Shown one piece after another: positions 52,826 to 64,000 of a stretch of DNA of 64,000 bases. The first letter of the stretch is position 1, and each line of letters starts with the position of its first letter. The translations under genes and the position numbers were made by a program. The notes beneath the pieces are model-generated. The model was not told the DNA's origin and did no database searches. It was given only the letters and a program-made list of their open reading frames with translations. This DNA is from Mangifera indica. Lineage: Eukaryota > Streptophyta > Magnoliopsida > Sapindales > Anacardiaceae. Where the stretch lies: contig NC_058139.1 of the NCBI RefSeq assembly GCF_011075055.1, positions 19,179,584 to 19,243,583 of the forward strand. The letters run 5' to 3'.

Positions 52826-53277
52826 AATATAGCTATTTCCATTTTTTTAAGAACTGGGTACCAAAACTTGGTATAGATATTGATTATACAAATAATGTAA
52901 ATGTTTAACTAAAAAAATTCAACCTCTCTCAGAAATTATCATTAAAGTTTTTTTACTTTTATTCCCAAAGAAATTATTCGAATCACAATTTTTTTTTTAA
53001 TATAAGTTATTATTTATATAAAAGAAACTTACTTGGTATATGATAATGATGAATGACAAAGAAAATAGCTAGAATGTATTGTCATTGAAGTGTTGAGAAA
53101 AGAGACAATGGTGAAAATAAGATGAAAACAATGAAAAGAGATTAGTTAAGTGAAAAAGGAATATTATTAGAATAAAAATATGAGTTTGTTTATAAAGGAA
53201 AAGGGTACAAAGTTTGGTCTGAAAACGTATAAACGGCAACTCATTTGTCTATTTTAATTAATTTCCCCTTAGTTGCA

Positions 53278-55690
53278 TAGTATCGGCAACATTCTCTAAA
53301 TTCTTGGCTAGCTTTGCCCGTGGAAAGAGAAAGAAATAGATAAGGTAATGAGCTGAAGATGGGACAAAGAGAGTTTGGAGAAGTGATGTGCCCAATTAGG
53401 TGGTCAAGACAGGATTCTTGCCGCAATTACAGAAGCTGGAAACATGAAGGTAAAAATTAATCTGATTTGACTGATACTATTTCCTTCATCTTTCTCCCCT
53501 TTGTTGTGGTGTGGTGGCCTATTGGCTGGCTGACCGCATGTTTGGTAACAGAAAAAAGCAACAGTACTTTGACATTGGACAAACAATTCAGTAGCCTCCA
53601 TTGATTGAGTTTGAGGCCACTGCACACAGGCGTAAAACACTGTGATAGACTTGAGGAGGGAGGATGAGGACTTTACTTGCACTTCCTTGCCATGGAGCTT
53701 TGCAGAGACAAGAAGGAAACTCTCTGACTATGCAAGATGTATTTGTTTCATGAGAAAAATTGGGAGAGAAAGAGATTCAAAATCAAACCGGAGAAGGAGG
53801 CGTCCACAGAGAAGGTTGAGGCAATAGCCAGGATTGAAAAAAGGAAAGAATTTTCTCATTTCATTGCTATTTATAAGGGTATAAAAGTAATTAAAAATAT
53901 TATATTAATAATTAAATTTCAAAACGTTGACCGTTAAGAGTATTTTTGTAATTTTCGTATTTTTCTTTAAAATGTGACAAAATTTACCACCCAAATCTAA
54001 TAAAAAGTGGGAATTTGTTATTTTTCAATAATAATATTATATGTATAATTTTTACGTATAATTTTATATATAAATAATAATATATTATTATTTGATTAGA
54101 TAATTAAAAATTAAAAATAAAATAATATTAAATTATATGAAAACACATCATTATTTATATATAAAATTATGTATATAATATTATTAATTTTTCTAAAGGC
54201 AAAAAATTGGTGGAAAATACTTATTCTTTCTATTAAAAAAGATGAATATTAGTAGCGTACTCAAAACTAGTTAGTAAAATCATTCTAACTACTTTTGAAT
54301 TGAATCAATTTTTTCATTCAAAAAAACTCTTAAAACTAAACCGAACTAGTTAAAAGGTGAATTAGTTTTAAACTGAAATACCAGTTAACCGAACCAAACT
54401 TTCGGTTAATTATCATTGGACCAAAATTTTATTTAACACTGATTTTATTTTTTATTTCTGTCTTATCCTTTTTTTTTTGGGCTTATTCTTGGGCTTCTAT
54501 AGTACTCTATTTTCTCAGTTACCTCTTCCATAATATTATCAGCTCTTCTTGGCCATTATTTGCAAACAATGAATGTGAAATTCTTTGGAACCCAGAAACT
54601 CCTCTTCATCCTTTCTTTCTCCTTTTTTGTGAGTAAAAAATGTATATTAATAAAGAAACAACGAACCTATAAGAAAGATCCGGAAATGCTCTACGCTTAT
54701 CACATCAAAAAGAAGAACAACAAACGAACGAAGTAAGGTCTAACCTACACAGATCAACCAGTTTACAAATATTATTTAACTGGTAATTGAACCAAAAAAA
54801 ATCAATCCAAAATCCTAAATTGTAACCAAACTAGATTTTTATTACCTTATTTTTAGTTTTATTATTATTTCGAACGCTGATTCGATTCGGTTTACGGATT
54901 CTTTTGATGAGCCCCAAATAATACAAAGGGTGCTAATAATAAAGGGCAGTCAAAAGAAGTTTACCATCAAAGAAATAAAAAAGGGGCTTTCAAGGTTTCC
55001 GCAATAACGCAAATGAAAACACGAATCCGACGAAGGAAATTAACAAAAACGAAAGCCGGAATCTGAAGCATTAACCCCCCGGGCCAGTACATTTCCCACT
55101 AAAAAACACAACACCGCCCTTAATTATTGGCCAAAAGTTTATTCTCAGCCAAAGCTCAGCGTATTTCCAAACCCCCACCTATAAAGTTTAATTATCTATT
55201 AAATTTATTAAAAATAAAAAATAAAAATATTATTTAATTAAAAATATTTAAAAAATTAAAATTTTATCTAAATTTTTTTTTTAGTTTAAAAAAACAAACA
55301 TTTATATGTATAGAGTTGTGTCACACAAATTTTTGCCGATGAATTATCAATTGAACTTCGATTGACTGAAAATTTGTATTTGTTTGAGAGTTTGAAAAGG
55401 GCGTTCATATGAGAGATTGGCCAGAAAATGATCATTAAAGAAAAAGGGAAAAAGTATAAAACTTTAAAAAAAAATTCAATTTTTTAAAACTATAAAAAGT
55501 GTTATTGTTAAATTTTTAAATTAAAGAAAATAAAATAAAATTTTAATTATTTTAATATTTTTTAATAAATAATATTTTTATTTTTATTTTAAAAAAATTA
55601 ATTAAATAATAAATAATTAAGATTTTAAAATTTTGCTGATAAAAATGATCTGTCTTAATTATTCAATAATTCCTTATCGCCTCGTCTCGT
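53278..55690. other. Intergenic region upstream of KIN-beta-gamma
   Basis: The part at 53280-53870 is less AT-rich than its surroundings, with several overlapping short frames but no domain I can name. Next come a family C copy, then degenerate 'aaccgaactagtt' repeat sequence (about 54250-54460 and 54740-54900), and very AT-rich DNA (55190-55620). No gene is supported. Confidence 0.45.
54030..54190. repeat. Degenerate family C MITE
   Basis: The words attatatgtataatttttac, atttgattagataattaaaa, aaaataaaataatattaaat and gaaaacacatcattatttat correspond to family C words in order. It is AT-decayed. Confidence 0.4.
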
Positions 55691-55696
55691 GATCCG

Positions 55697-55702
55697 CACG
55701 TG
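55697..55702. promoter_or_regulatory. G-box (CACGTG) in the KIN-beta-gamma promoter
   Basis: A perfect palindromic CACGTG in the context ccgCACGTGc lies at the edge where composition changes from AT-rich promoter to the C-rich leader. G-boxes bind bZIP and bHLH factors and can confer ABA, light or sugar responsiveness. The function here is inferred. Confidence 0.5.
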
Positions 55703-56162
55703 CAAAGTGAGAGATACCACGGAACCAACCAACAGATTCAACAAAACGACCAACTTAATACAATAACCACCACCGGCCCCCTCCCTCCGGTTCTCTTTTT
55801 TACAGTTTTACCAGTTACAAATCAGCACCACATCATCGTCATCTTCTCTTCGTCTGCATCTTCATCACCGCCACTACTACCATTTTCTTTCACTCTTTCT
55901 ATCACAACGCGACGCTGCGTTTTGTGACTGTCTGGACTCTCTCCTCGTTATTTTCACTCCACCAATCATTATTATTCTCAATTTTATTTATTTTTGTTGT
56001 TATTATTATTCAACGTCGCTATCAAATTTGAAAAGAAAATCAGATTCGATCGTATCTATCTCTATCCATTTTCGATCTTCTTCTCAACATTCTATCACAT
56101 TCAATCCTGTTTCTTGCTTCTTTTTTTCTTTTTTGTTAGGGTTTCATTTTGTTTGTATTTTG

Positions 56163-56268
56163 GTGAGTTCAGCTCTGGATTCTGTCCAAGTTAGGGTTTT
56201 TCGTTTAATTGTTTTTTAGCTTGTGAAATCCGCACAATTTCGCAGCTGACGTACGGTATTTTCTGCAG
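56163..56268 (+). other. Probable intron in the KIN-beta-gamma 5' leader
   Basis: A strong donor, g|gtgagttc, at 56163 and an acceptor, tattttctgcag, ending at 56268 bound a 106-bp T-rich segment. The leader from about 55720 to 56325 contains no ATG, making 56326 the first start codon in the transcript. Confidence 0.55.
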
Positions 56269-56325
56269 TGATTAGAAGGAAAGGTACACTGATTGAAAGG
56301 AGAGGTGTTTTTGGAACGTAAATTG

Positions 56326-59300
56326 ATGAATTCGGGGCAAATGTTTAATCCGGGCATGGATGCTGCCCGGGAAACCAGCGGAGTTTCAGCTGCCGTACTT
56401 GTTCCAATGCGGTTCGTTTGGCCTTATGGAGGAAGAACTGTTTATTTAAGCGGTTCTTTTAATAGGTAACACTTTAGCAACTTTAAATTTATTATTTTTA
56501 AATTTTTTTCATTTCTTTTTTTTGGGTGGTGTTAAGGTGGTCTGAGCTTTTACCAATGTCACCGGTGGAAGGTTGCCCTACTGTATTTCAGATTGTTTGG
56601 AGCGTACCACCAGGTTTCCACCAGGTTAGTTTTGGTAGTATTGGAATTTCTTATATTCTACTTTATTTTTGAACTTGTTGAGTTACAGTGGTGGTAAAAT
56701 GGTGTTTGTGTTTATAAGGTACAGAATTGGCACGTACCCTCATGGCTTTTGCTGCTGTATCTGTGACCGTGATCAAAGAGATTGAATTTATGCCTTTAAA
56801 TTGATGATTTGGGTAACAATCTTAGGGATTTATAGACTTGTGCCGGTTAAGACAAGCATGTCTTAGTAACTGGTGAGTTAGAGTGTTGGAAAAGCGATCA
56901 ATGAGAATGAAATGAGTAACCAATACTGTGGGTTCATGTTTCCATGCTTAAGAATTACTTGTGTATGTTTTGAAGATGTTGACGTAGTACACTTGTAATC
57001 TTAGAAATGATTAATGGAGTGGTTGTAGCAAAGTTAGAGATGTAGACAACTTGGTAGTAATAGCAATGACAATAGAGATAGAGAACAACGGGCAGATTTG
57101 AGACGAGTTTCACATTTCCCTAGGCCTGCAGTTACCCTGTGCTCTTCATCATTGGAGAATTCCAATTTAGAAATCAGAAATTTAAATTGAATAATGTGAT
57201 GGTCTTGCTAAGCAATTGACATGTCCTTTCACATAACTTAATATTTTGAAATATGGGTATGAACCTGATTTGATGTGTTTTGGAGACTTACATCAGCCGG
57301 ATTTTTGCTAGAAAACTTTTGCTTTGAATTGATGTTGGAGACTTATATACTCTTCTTTATATCTATATAACATGCAGTTTAAGTTTTGTGTTGATGGAGA
57401 ATGGCGACATGATGACCACCAATCTTACGCAAGTAGCGAATATGGGATTGTGAACACTGTGCTTCTACCTACAGAACCTAATTTCATACCTGGAATTAAT
57501 CCATTAGTTCCTTCTGGATCGAACATGGATGTGGATAACGAACCATTTCAGCGTGTGGTAAGAGTGAGTTAGTTAATATAAATAAATAAATATTATTTAT
57601 TTATTGTTTCTGTGTCTATCTTAATTGAAAAGGGGTTCCAAGTTAGTTTGTATTTATGGGGGTGCTTTTGATGCAAGGGTCTAACGTTTCTTTGCTTTCA
57701 GTGAATAGAGAGCTTCAGATGCATTCAGACATTGCTGTATAGTTTTTGTTCCTCCTCCTGTGTTGCCTTGTGTTATATTGTGTTTTCATCTGGTCCATTC
57801 TTGTGCCTCCATTTTCTTCTTTAATATATATCTTTTTGTTTCTTACAACTAAATAGCCAATCAGATATCTGGAGTTGACATTTATTACCTGGAGACTTAG
57901 TGCTGCCCTTCTAGCCTTGTTTCATTGTATTTTTTGCTACAGTGAAGGGTGTAAGCCAAAGATGTTGACCTCAAGAATTAGGATGTGTGTCAGGTTTTAG
58001 CTCAATGCTTTGCATTTGCTTGCTCATTGCTTTATCTTGTCATGACTCAGGTTTCACCTGAGTAGACAGTCTATACATTTGCCTTCTGGCATTTGTGTTA
58101 TAGTACTTATTTCATACTCATGGATACTGTCGTATAGGCTTTAAATTGTTTTGCATTCTGATTTACATGCAGGTTCGCATTCCTGATGGTACTTTGACTG
58201 AGGCAATGCCAAGGTTGTCAGAATCTGAATTACAGGTCTCCCGTCATCGTGTATCTAGGTTCTTATCTATGCACACTGCTTATGAGTTACTTCCCGAGTC
58301 AGGCAAGGTTTGGATGCTTTACCATTGACCATTTGGTCCTCCACAAGATCTGCATTTGATTGTTACTTGAACATGATTACAAACCTCATTGACAGGTTGT
58401 AGCGTTGGACATTAATCTACCTGTAAAACAAGCGTTTCATATACTGTATGAGCAGGTATCTGAATAATATTTTCTTGACAGTGTGGTCTGTGATTCCAAT
58501 GTGCAATAAGGAATTTGTACTTTGAAATGGTTGACTGATCATTCTTCCTGTTCCTGTGAGTTCAGTCTTACCAAGAAGTTTGTCAGTCTATGGCTTCCAC
58601 TTTTTACTTTTTCTCCCATCAGTTTTTCTAGTTTGGATTTTATTGATGATCAGACTTACAGAACTTAGGATGCTAGAAAAAGAAAGTTTGACACATTATC
58701 ATATCTGTACAACGAGACTTGTTGCTGATAAAGAGCTTGGATATCCATTTGTTCTGAGTCAAATTGTTTCCAGGGTATTTCCATGGCTCCACTTTGGGAC
58801 TTCTGCAAGGGACGATTTGTTGGAATTCTTAGTGCATCAGATTTTATAATGATTTTAAGAGAGGTATGTGTGTAAAGTCAACTTTTTCTGTTGAGTTTTT
58901 TCACTTATTTTTTCTTTCATGATTTCTTGGGAATACTGGAAAAGTTTAATGATTTTGAATCTGCTAATCTGTCAGATTGTGGAACTATAGACTTTAAGAG
59001 TAAAACCCAATCAGGAATCTTCCTGCTACTTTATTTATTTGATGTACATTTATAATGCAATGTGATGGTTGTTCTACTTCTATAGAACCAGTAATTGGGA
59101 AAGTTAAGTGATTTCAGATAAATTTATCAACTTAGATGTAATTAATTCAAAGGCACTATAGAAGCTTTGAAATCTTAGCTTGAATCTTCGGTGACTATTT
59201 TTGCTTTGCATATTGGATTTTGTCATTTTATGCTAATATTTTTTGTCAAAGCTTTTTACAATTGGATTATACCTTTTTGTGTTCGTTGTAAAGTATGGTC

Positions 59301-62069
59301 ACAATTTACATGCAGCTTGGAAATCGTGGCTCAAATCTGTCAGAGGAAGAGCTTGAAACACACACCATTTCAGCCTGGAAAGAGGGGAAAGCATATATGA
59401 ACAGACAAATTGACGGGCATGGGAGGGCAATTTCAAGACCTCTCATCCATGTAAGTGACGGGATTTGTGTCATGCTTGCATGACGTATGTTGTTGGCCCA
59501 TTCAGATTTTCTGTTTCAATATTTTTTTTGTGTAAGAAACAATAAATCTCTTTTTATAAAAGGGTAACTGAAGGGAAAATATCTAAATGGATAAATGACA
59601 AGTAAAAATGTTGGGAGGGCTCTAATAATGAAGATTTGCTATTTTAGTGTTTCAATAAAATTTGTGTGATAACTTTGTTGCATGTCAGTATATGTGCATG
59701 AAGCTCCAATGTGAATTGTACTCAATCTTAGTTTCTTTAAATACATTGCATTGAATACATTGGATTGAAGCTTGGACTTATGATTCTGCTCTTTTCCCTT
59801 TCTTTAAGTTTATCTGTTATGTGTATCTCATCTGTTAGTTGCTTTCTGCTGCACAGCCAGTGTCTTCAGTTGTTATCTTGTATGGTTGGCTCTGTACATT
59901 GACTCCAATATATACTGATTGTGCAGGCTGGTCCCAATGATAACTTGAAGGATGTTGCTTTGAAAATTTTGCGAAATGAGGTGGCTACAGTTCCCATAAT
60001 CCATTCAGCCTCAGAAGATGGTTCATTTCCCCAGTTATTACATCTTGCCTCACTTTGTGGAATACTAAAATGTAAGTTTTTTTCTTTGTTGTTTAAGGAG
60101 TGTTTCATAACTTATTTCTGACTAATGGATCTTAATTTTCAGGTATTTGCAGATATTTTAGGCATTGTTCTGACTCAGTGCCCATTTTAAAAGTACCAAT
60201 TTGTGCGATACCTGTTGGTACATGGGTTCCGAAAATTGGAGAATCTAATCGAAAACCATTAGCAATGTTGAGACCTAGTGCTTCACTTAGTTCAGCATTA
60301 AATTTGTTAGTTCAAGGTGTGTTTCTTGATTTCAGCTATTTCAGAAAATCTATGGAAGAGAGAGTGTTGCAAGGGAAAAAGTTAGTGTTGTTTTAAAAGT
60401 TGAATTTTAAGGATTCCAATCCCCTGGTGTTTTCCTTTACAAGAAACTGATTATAATCATGGATCTTCTTTATTAGTTTTAATGAAATTATACTTTTTGG
60501 TTGGATGTAGGTTTATTGTTATACTATGCCTTCCTTTTTCCGTTTTGGATTATCTTTTCTACTTAGAATATGTAGTTCTTGACTTCTTGTATTAGTTAGT
60601 ACTGATGCTAGAAGTTGTTTTGGGTTGGTAAAAAATGTTAAAGAATACAGTAATTTAGATTTAGATTGCAGCCTGATTTCTCTATTTTTGCTACAATCTC
60701 ATACTATTTTACTGCATACTTTGCTGTTGCAGCTCAAGTAAGTTCGATACCAATAGTTGATGATAATGACTCATTATTAGATATATACTGTCGGAGGTAA
60801 GTGTCGCTTTTAGAAGTACATTTCTGGTATTGGAACTTTTTTTTTTTTTAATCAAGGGTAATAATGGTTACTTTTACACAGTGACATAACTGCTTTGGCA
60901 AAAGACACAGCTTACACCCATATTAATCTTACTGAAATGACTATTCATCAGGTAGAGTAACTTCACAGTTTATACATTGTAAAGTAGTGATATTAATACA
61001 TTATTGTTTATTAGTTCTTGATTTTTGCATTTGTTGGGTATTAAATCTATTTTAGCTGCTCAACATTTCTTTGGTTTGATTTTATCCATAGCTTTACAGC
61101 AAAGCTCAGATTAAAATGTTGAAGATTTTGCCTAACAGGGAACTTGGCTCACTGCATTTTCTCTCTCTGTTTTCCTTAATAAATAAAATTTAGGCATTGC
61201 AATTGGGACAAGATTCATATTCTCCTTATGAGCTTAGAACTCAAAGATGTCAGATGTGTTTGCCATCAGATTCTTTGCATAAAGTAATGGAGCGATTGAC
61301 AAATCCAGGTAAACTATTTCTTCATTTCAGTTTTTCTGATATGCGCTTGTTTCTTTGAACTTGAATATTTTCAGGTGATATTGCCTAAAAATTGAAGGAT
61401 TGTTATCACTGTCAGTTCTGTTATTAATTTGTTATCATATTTATGTGTGTCAGCCTCCTTTCTTTATATGACTGTAGCTTTCAAGTTTTGCAATTCCATC
61501 ATTGATTTCAATCCACTGTAATGGAATTGGATGCTTTCATAATTTAATGTTCATTGTAACAAATAGCTTTCATCAATACAGAGTACATTCATGTATTTCC
61601 TTATGGGGATAAAAGGAAATATGGATGCACATTACCTGTCATCTTACATTCCAAGCGAGATTACTGGGAATTTTGTGAAGCTATTTCCAAAATATAAACT
61701 GCAAGTAAATTGAATAAAGTGTTTTGAGTTTGAACTTGTACATGATAAGGAGGTTTGTCCAGCCAAAAGTGTTAGCCTCATGTACCCTGTATTCTTGTCG
61801 TGTCTACCGTGTCATTTCTATTACTAGTTTTAAATCTCAACTTTCCATAACTATCATTGTCACTTTTTTCTCTTTTTATGCCAGTATTGCCCAACTGATC
61901 ATCGTTTGCCTCAAGGTGTAAGTTGTGCTGCAACACTATAACTACTTTATTAATCATCGATTAACATTTGATTTCAGGTGTTCGGCGGCTTGTGATCGTG
62001 GAGGCTGGGAGTAAGCATGTGGAGGGGATTGTTTCGATCAGTGACATCTTTAGGTTCCTGCTTGGTTAA
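56326..62069 (+). CDS. SNF4: SnRK1 regulatory subunit KIN-beta-gamma (SNF4-like), 13 coding exons, 495 aa
   Basis: KIN-beta-gamma is the plant gamma-type subunit of the SnRK1 energy-sensing kinase. It fuses a carbohydrate-binding module (CBM48) to four CBS domains. Exons: 56326-56465, 56537-56624, 57378-57557, 58173-58307, 58396-58455, 58774-58863, 59316-59450, 59927-60071, 60143-60316, 60733-60796, 60882-60951, 61194-61308, 61978-62069. These give 1488 nt, an open frame and GT/AG junctions. The CBM48 (residues about 25-105) has [20 protein letters not shown] and [16 protein letters not shown]1 spans about 170-235 ([34 protein letters not shown]). CBS2 is about 270-335, CBS3 about 360-415 ([17 protein letters not shown]), and CBS4 about 430-495 ([15 protein letters not shown]). 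The start at 56326 is the first ATG; an in-frame ATG at 56341 (MFNPGMD) is the start resembling other species and would give 490 aa. The length matches Arabidopsis SNF4 (487 aa), and the gene looks intact. Confidence 0.96.
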
Positions 62070-62723
62070 TTAAGAATAATAGCCGAATATCAATCTAAAA
62101 TCCAGTGGTGTCAGATTCTACACAACTTGTGCGCAAAATTTCACACCTGTGTTAAAATACGATTGAAGTAGATCACACGGTGATTTGATCTTTGTTTGGT
62201 AAAAAAATATTAACCAATGAGTCCTCATGCTCTTGGATGCCTTATTTTTAGAATTTATGGCTGAAAGAGAAGAGGCATGTAATTTGGGACGATTGAGTTC
62301 CTCTCCAAGATTTGCTCATCTTCCTCTGCCCATATAATTGTTATTGCTAAAACTTTTGTGCCATTAATGTAGATGCCTTGTTCTTGAGGAGCATGAGATG
62401 AAATCTGTAATTGTTAATTTCTGCCACGGTTGCTAGTGAAAAGGATGTGGAGCTAGAGGGTTATGGGTTATGTTTTCCTCATCAAAAGCTATAATTGGCT
62501 ACTTTTTACTTAAATTTTTAGAATGTACTAAAGATTTTTGCAACGAAATTCAGCAATGATAAAGAATTTGAAGATTTTCCGATGAAACCATCTTGCTCAA
62601 CTAAATACGTTAAAGGATAACAGATTGCTTGCAAGGACAACTAAGATGAGATTGTAAGGTTTTAAGGTTACAACAATTTCATATTCAGTAAAATTATGTG
62701 CATTCACCTTTGAGTGTTTAATG
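62070..62723 (+). terminator. KIN-beta-gamma 3' UTR and flank
   Basis: About 400-500 bp of moderately AT-rich sequence follows the TAA stop. No canonical AATAAA was seen close to the stop, so the poly(A) site cannot be placed. No other gene here. Confidence 0.4.
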
Positions 62724-62929
62724 GGGTATTTATATTAATTAAAATAGGCAAAAATTTTTTCGCTTATACCTTTTTAGGTAAACGTATAGTAGTTTTATTT
62801 TTATAAGCAAATTTTTTTGTAACTCCAAAAATACCCTCCCAGCCTTGTTTACGTAGGTGCTGGAAGGAAAACTTGAGTGCGTGAGTGCATGCGTGGTGCG
62901 TGCAGTGCGTGAGCAGTGCGCGCACCCTT

Positions 62930-63141
62930 TCTTTTATATATATATATATATATATTAAATAATATAATAAAATATAATAAATAAATAAATATATTAAATA
63001 TTATAATATTTAATATAATATATATAAATAATAATAATTTTTAAATATATATTATATTATTATATATTATATATATAATATTATAATATAATAAATATAT
63101 ATAATAATATAATAATATAATATTTTTTATATATATAATAT
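62930..63141. repeat. AT-only palindromic core
   Basis: About 200 bp made almost wholly of A and T (tatata, aataat, aatatt words), capable of forming many hairpins, in the middle of the terminal-repeat element. Confidence 0.85.
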
Positions 63142-63144
63142 ATG

Positions 63145-63276
63145 TACAGTGCACTGCACACGCACTATGCGCACCACGCGCACCCACGCACTCACGCACT
63201 CTGCGCGCACCCACGCACTCCGCACGCACCCACGCACTCCGTGCGCACTCCGTGCGCACTCCGCACGCACCCACGT
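63145..63276. repeat. GC-rich minisatellite, ccacgcactc-type units
   Basis: Units based on gcgcacccacgcactc and cgtgcgcactc, repeated about eight times with variation. The other arm, 62875-62930, holds a shorter complementary version (gtgcgtgagtgcatgcgtgg). The base composition is opposite to everything around it. Confidence 0.85.
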
Positions 63277-63426
63277 ACTCAAACCTTCCTTCCAGTGCCT
63301 ACGTATACAGAGCTAGAAGGGTATTTTTGGAGTTACAAAAAAATTTGCTTATAAAAGTAAAACTACTGTGCGTTTGCCTAAAAAGGTATAAGCGGACAAA
63401 TTTTTATCTATTTTAATTAATATTCC

Positions 63427-64000
63427 TTATTGTATGGTTGAATAACTTTTATTTAATAACATGTCATTGGGTTCTAAATTGGGTTGGCGCGCATGGTATT
63501 GCACTTTCATTTTAGTTTTAACATCTTTGCAAAATCACAGATATGAACTAATTCTTGATTAAAAGTAAGTTGATTTAGCAAATAGTGAGCTTAAAGTGAA
63601 CTTCACAAAGCTTTTCACAAATTATTTTTAGATATATATTATGGAGTACATAATTTTATACATAGTTAATATATAATCTTGTAATTTGATATTATTTTAT
63701 TATTAATTCAAAATCATTCAATTATGTGATATTACATTAACTATATATTTAATTGTATATTAAAAAGTATATATACATAATTTTATTTATTATTTTAACT
63801 GAACTCAAGTTGTTTCCAGGGTCTTATTTATATTGTATTCTGTTTTATGTACAAAAGAGATGGAAGGATTAAGGAAAGAAGAAAAAAAGGGCTTTGAGAG
63901 GTAGAAAATTTGTTGTTTTCCTTCTCTGCCCTCTTTTTCTTCCCATACCCAACCTAGATTTCACTTTTTTCTTTTAATTTTCTAAGTTACATTTTCTTCT
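63427..64000. other. AT-rich end of window with a family C MITE
   Basis: A degenerate family C copy lies at about 63640-63785: gtacataattttatacatag, ttattattaattcaaaatca, ttcaattatgtgatattaca. A pyrimidine-rich stretch follows at 63910-64000. No gene is recognised before the window ends. Confidence 0.45.

Larger units (their letters stand above)
45874..53267. mobile_element. Kaonashi-type Mutator-like element (MULE 2), near full length, decayed
   Basis: This 7.4-kb element has inverted ends: gggaaattaattaaaatagg on the left, and on the right ctattttaattaatttccc. The flanks cttgattgta (45864-45873) and cttagttgca (53268-53277) match at 7 of 10 positions, consistent with a decayed 10-bp target duplication. 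A DUF1985/Ulp1 protease remnant reads rightward from the left side. A full-length MuDR-type transposase remnant reads leftward from the right side, so the two converge. A family C repeat is inserted in the transposase. Both genes have many stops and frameshifts. Confidence 0.85.
62724..63426. mobile_element. Long-inverted-repeat MULE derivative with GC-rich core repeats
   Basis: Its arms of roughly 160 bp are inverted: left aattaaaataggcaaaaatt, cgcttatacctttttaggta and aagcaaatttttttgtaact; right the complements (gagttacaaaaaaatttgc, tataagcggacaaatttt, ctattttaattaat). The outer words tttttaggtaaac and tttataagcaaa also occur in the left end of MULE 2 (about 45930-45955), which suggests mobilisation by that lineage. 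The interior is a GC-rich repeat, a pure AT block, then a longer GC-rich repeat. Exact ends and the target duplication could not be fixed. There is no coding frame; the frames at 63041-63354 are products of the repeat. Confidence 0.75.

Noticed and set aside
58556..58849. 97-codon frame within KIN-beta-gamma
   Set aside because: It reads through an intron out of frame; the true exon (58774-58863) is in a different frame with clean GT/AG sites.
63041..63354. Arg/Cys/Ala-rich and His/Pro/Thr-rich frames
   Set aside because: They are produced by the GC-rich minisatellite within the inverted-repeat element.
62724..63426. 9-bp target duplication for the 62.7-kb element
   Set aside because: No matching words could be found at either plausible boundary, so none is claimed.

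Overview
This is a eudicot nuclear genome window. It is strongly AT-rich, has intron-rich genes with GT/AG junctions, and its intergenic DNA is packed with old, nested plant transposable elements. I cannot name the species from the sequence alone. Nothing bacterial, organellar, CRISPR-like or tRNA-like was recognised.

Four protein-coding genes look intact. Their exon chains were assembled by hand and checked for reading-frame closure. (1) A cullin-1 gene on the + strand (7696-13782; 19 coding exons, 744 aa) encodes the scaffold of SCF ubiquitin ligases. (2) A 2-oxoglutarate/Fe(II) dioxygenase of the SRG1-like type lies on the - strand (22254-20789; 4 exons, 364 aa). (3) An intronless DYW-class PPR organelle RNA-editing factor lies on the + strand (30333-32159; 608 aa) and resembles Arabidopsis At4g15720. 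(4) The SnRK1 gamma-type subunit KIN-beta-gamma/SNF4 lies on the + strand (56326-62069; 13 coding exons, 495 aa). They have unrelated roles and do not form a cluster.

The rest is mobile DNA. A Ty1/copia retrotransposon (33671-43378) has both LTRs, a tRNA-Met primer site and a perfect 5-bp target duplication. A 2.2-kb Ty3/gypsy-like solo LTR sits inside its pol region. Two degenerate Mutator-like elements (22867-26557 and 45874-53267) each carry a transposase remnant converging on a DUF1985/Ulp1 (C48) protease remnant, the layout of Kaonashi-type MULEs. Small elements with related ends occur at 6348-6831 (just upstream of the CUL1 transcript), 45384-45853 and 62724-63426. A second MULE-like family beginning and ending in GGCC has full copies at 4246-5200 and 44073-44861, both with 9-bp target duplications, plus fragments near 1.5, 3.6 and 17.8 kb. 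A hAT-like element (18668-19529) has a perfect 8-bp duplication and a further element nested in it. A dispersed hairpin-forming MITE-like repeat recurs at least eight times. One almost perfect copy ends 67 bp from the stop codon of the dioxygenase gene.

Layout: 0-6.8 kb repeats; 6.9-14.3 kb CUL1; 14.3-20.5 kb intergenic with the hAT element; 20.5-22.4 kb dioxygenase; 22.9-26.6 kb MULE 1; 26.6-30.3 kb intergenic; 30.3-32.2 kb PPR gene; 32.7-43.4 kb copia material; 43.4-53.3 kb MITEs and MULE 2; 53.3-55.7 kb intergenic; 55.7-62.5 kb KIN-beta-gamma; 62.7-64 kb terminal-repeat element and AT-rich flank. No wholly new protein system was seen. The most interesting material is the transposon biology: decayed and deleted derivatives of one MULE lineage, and insertions next to genes.
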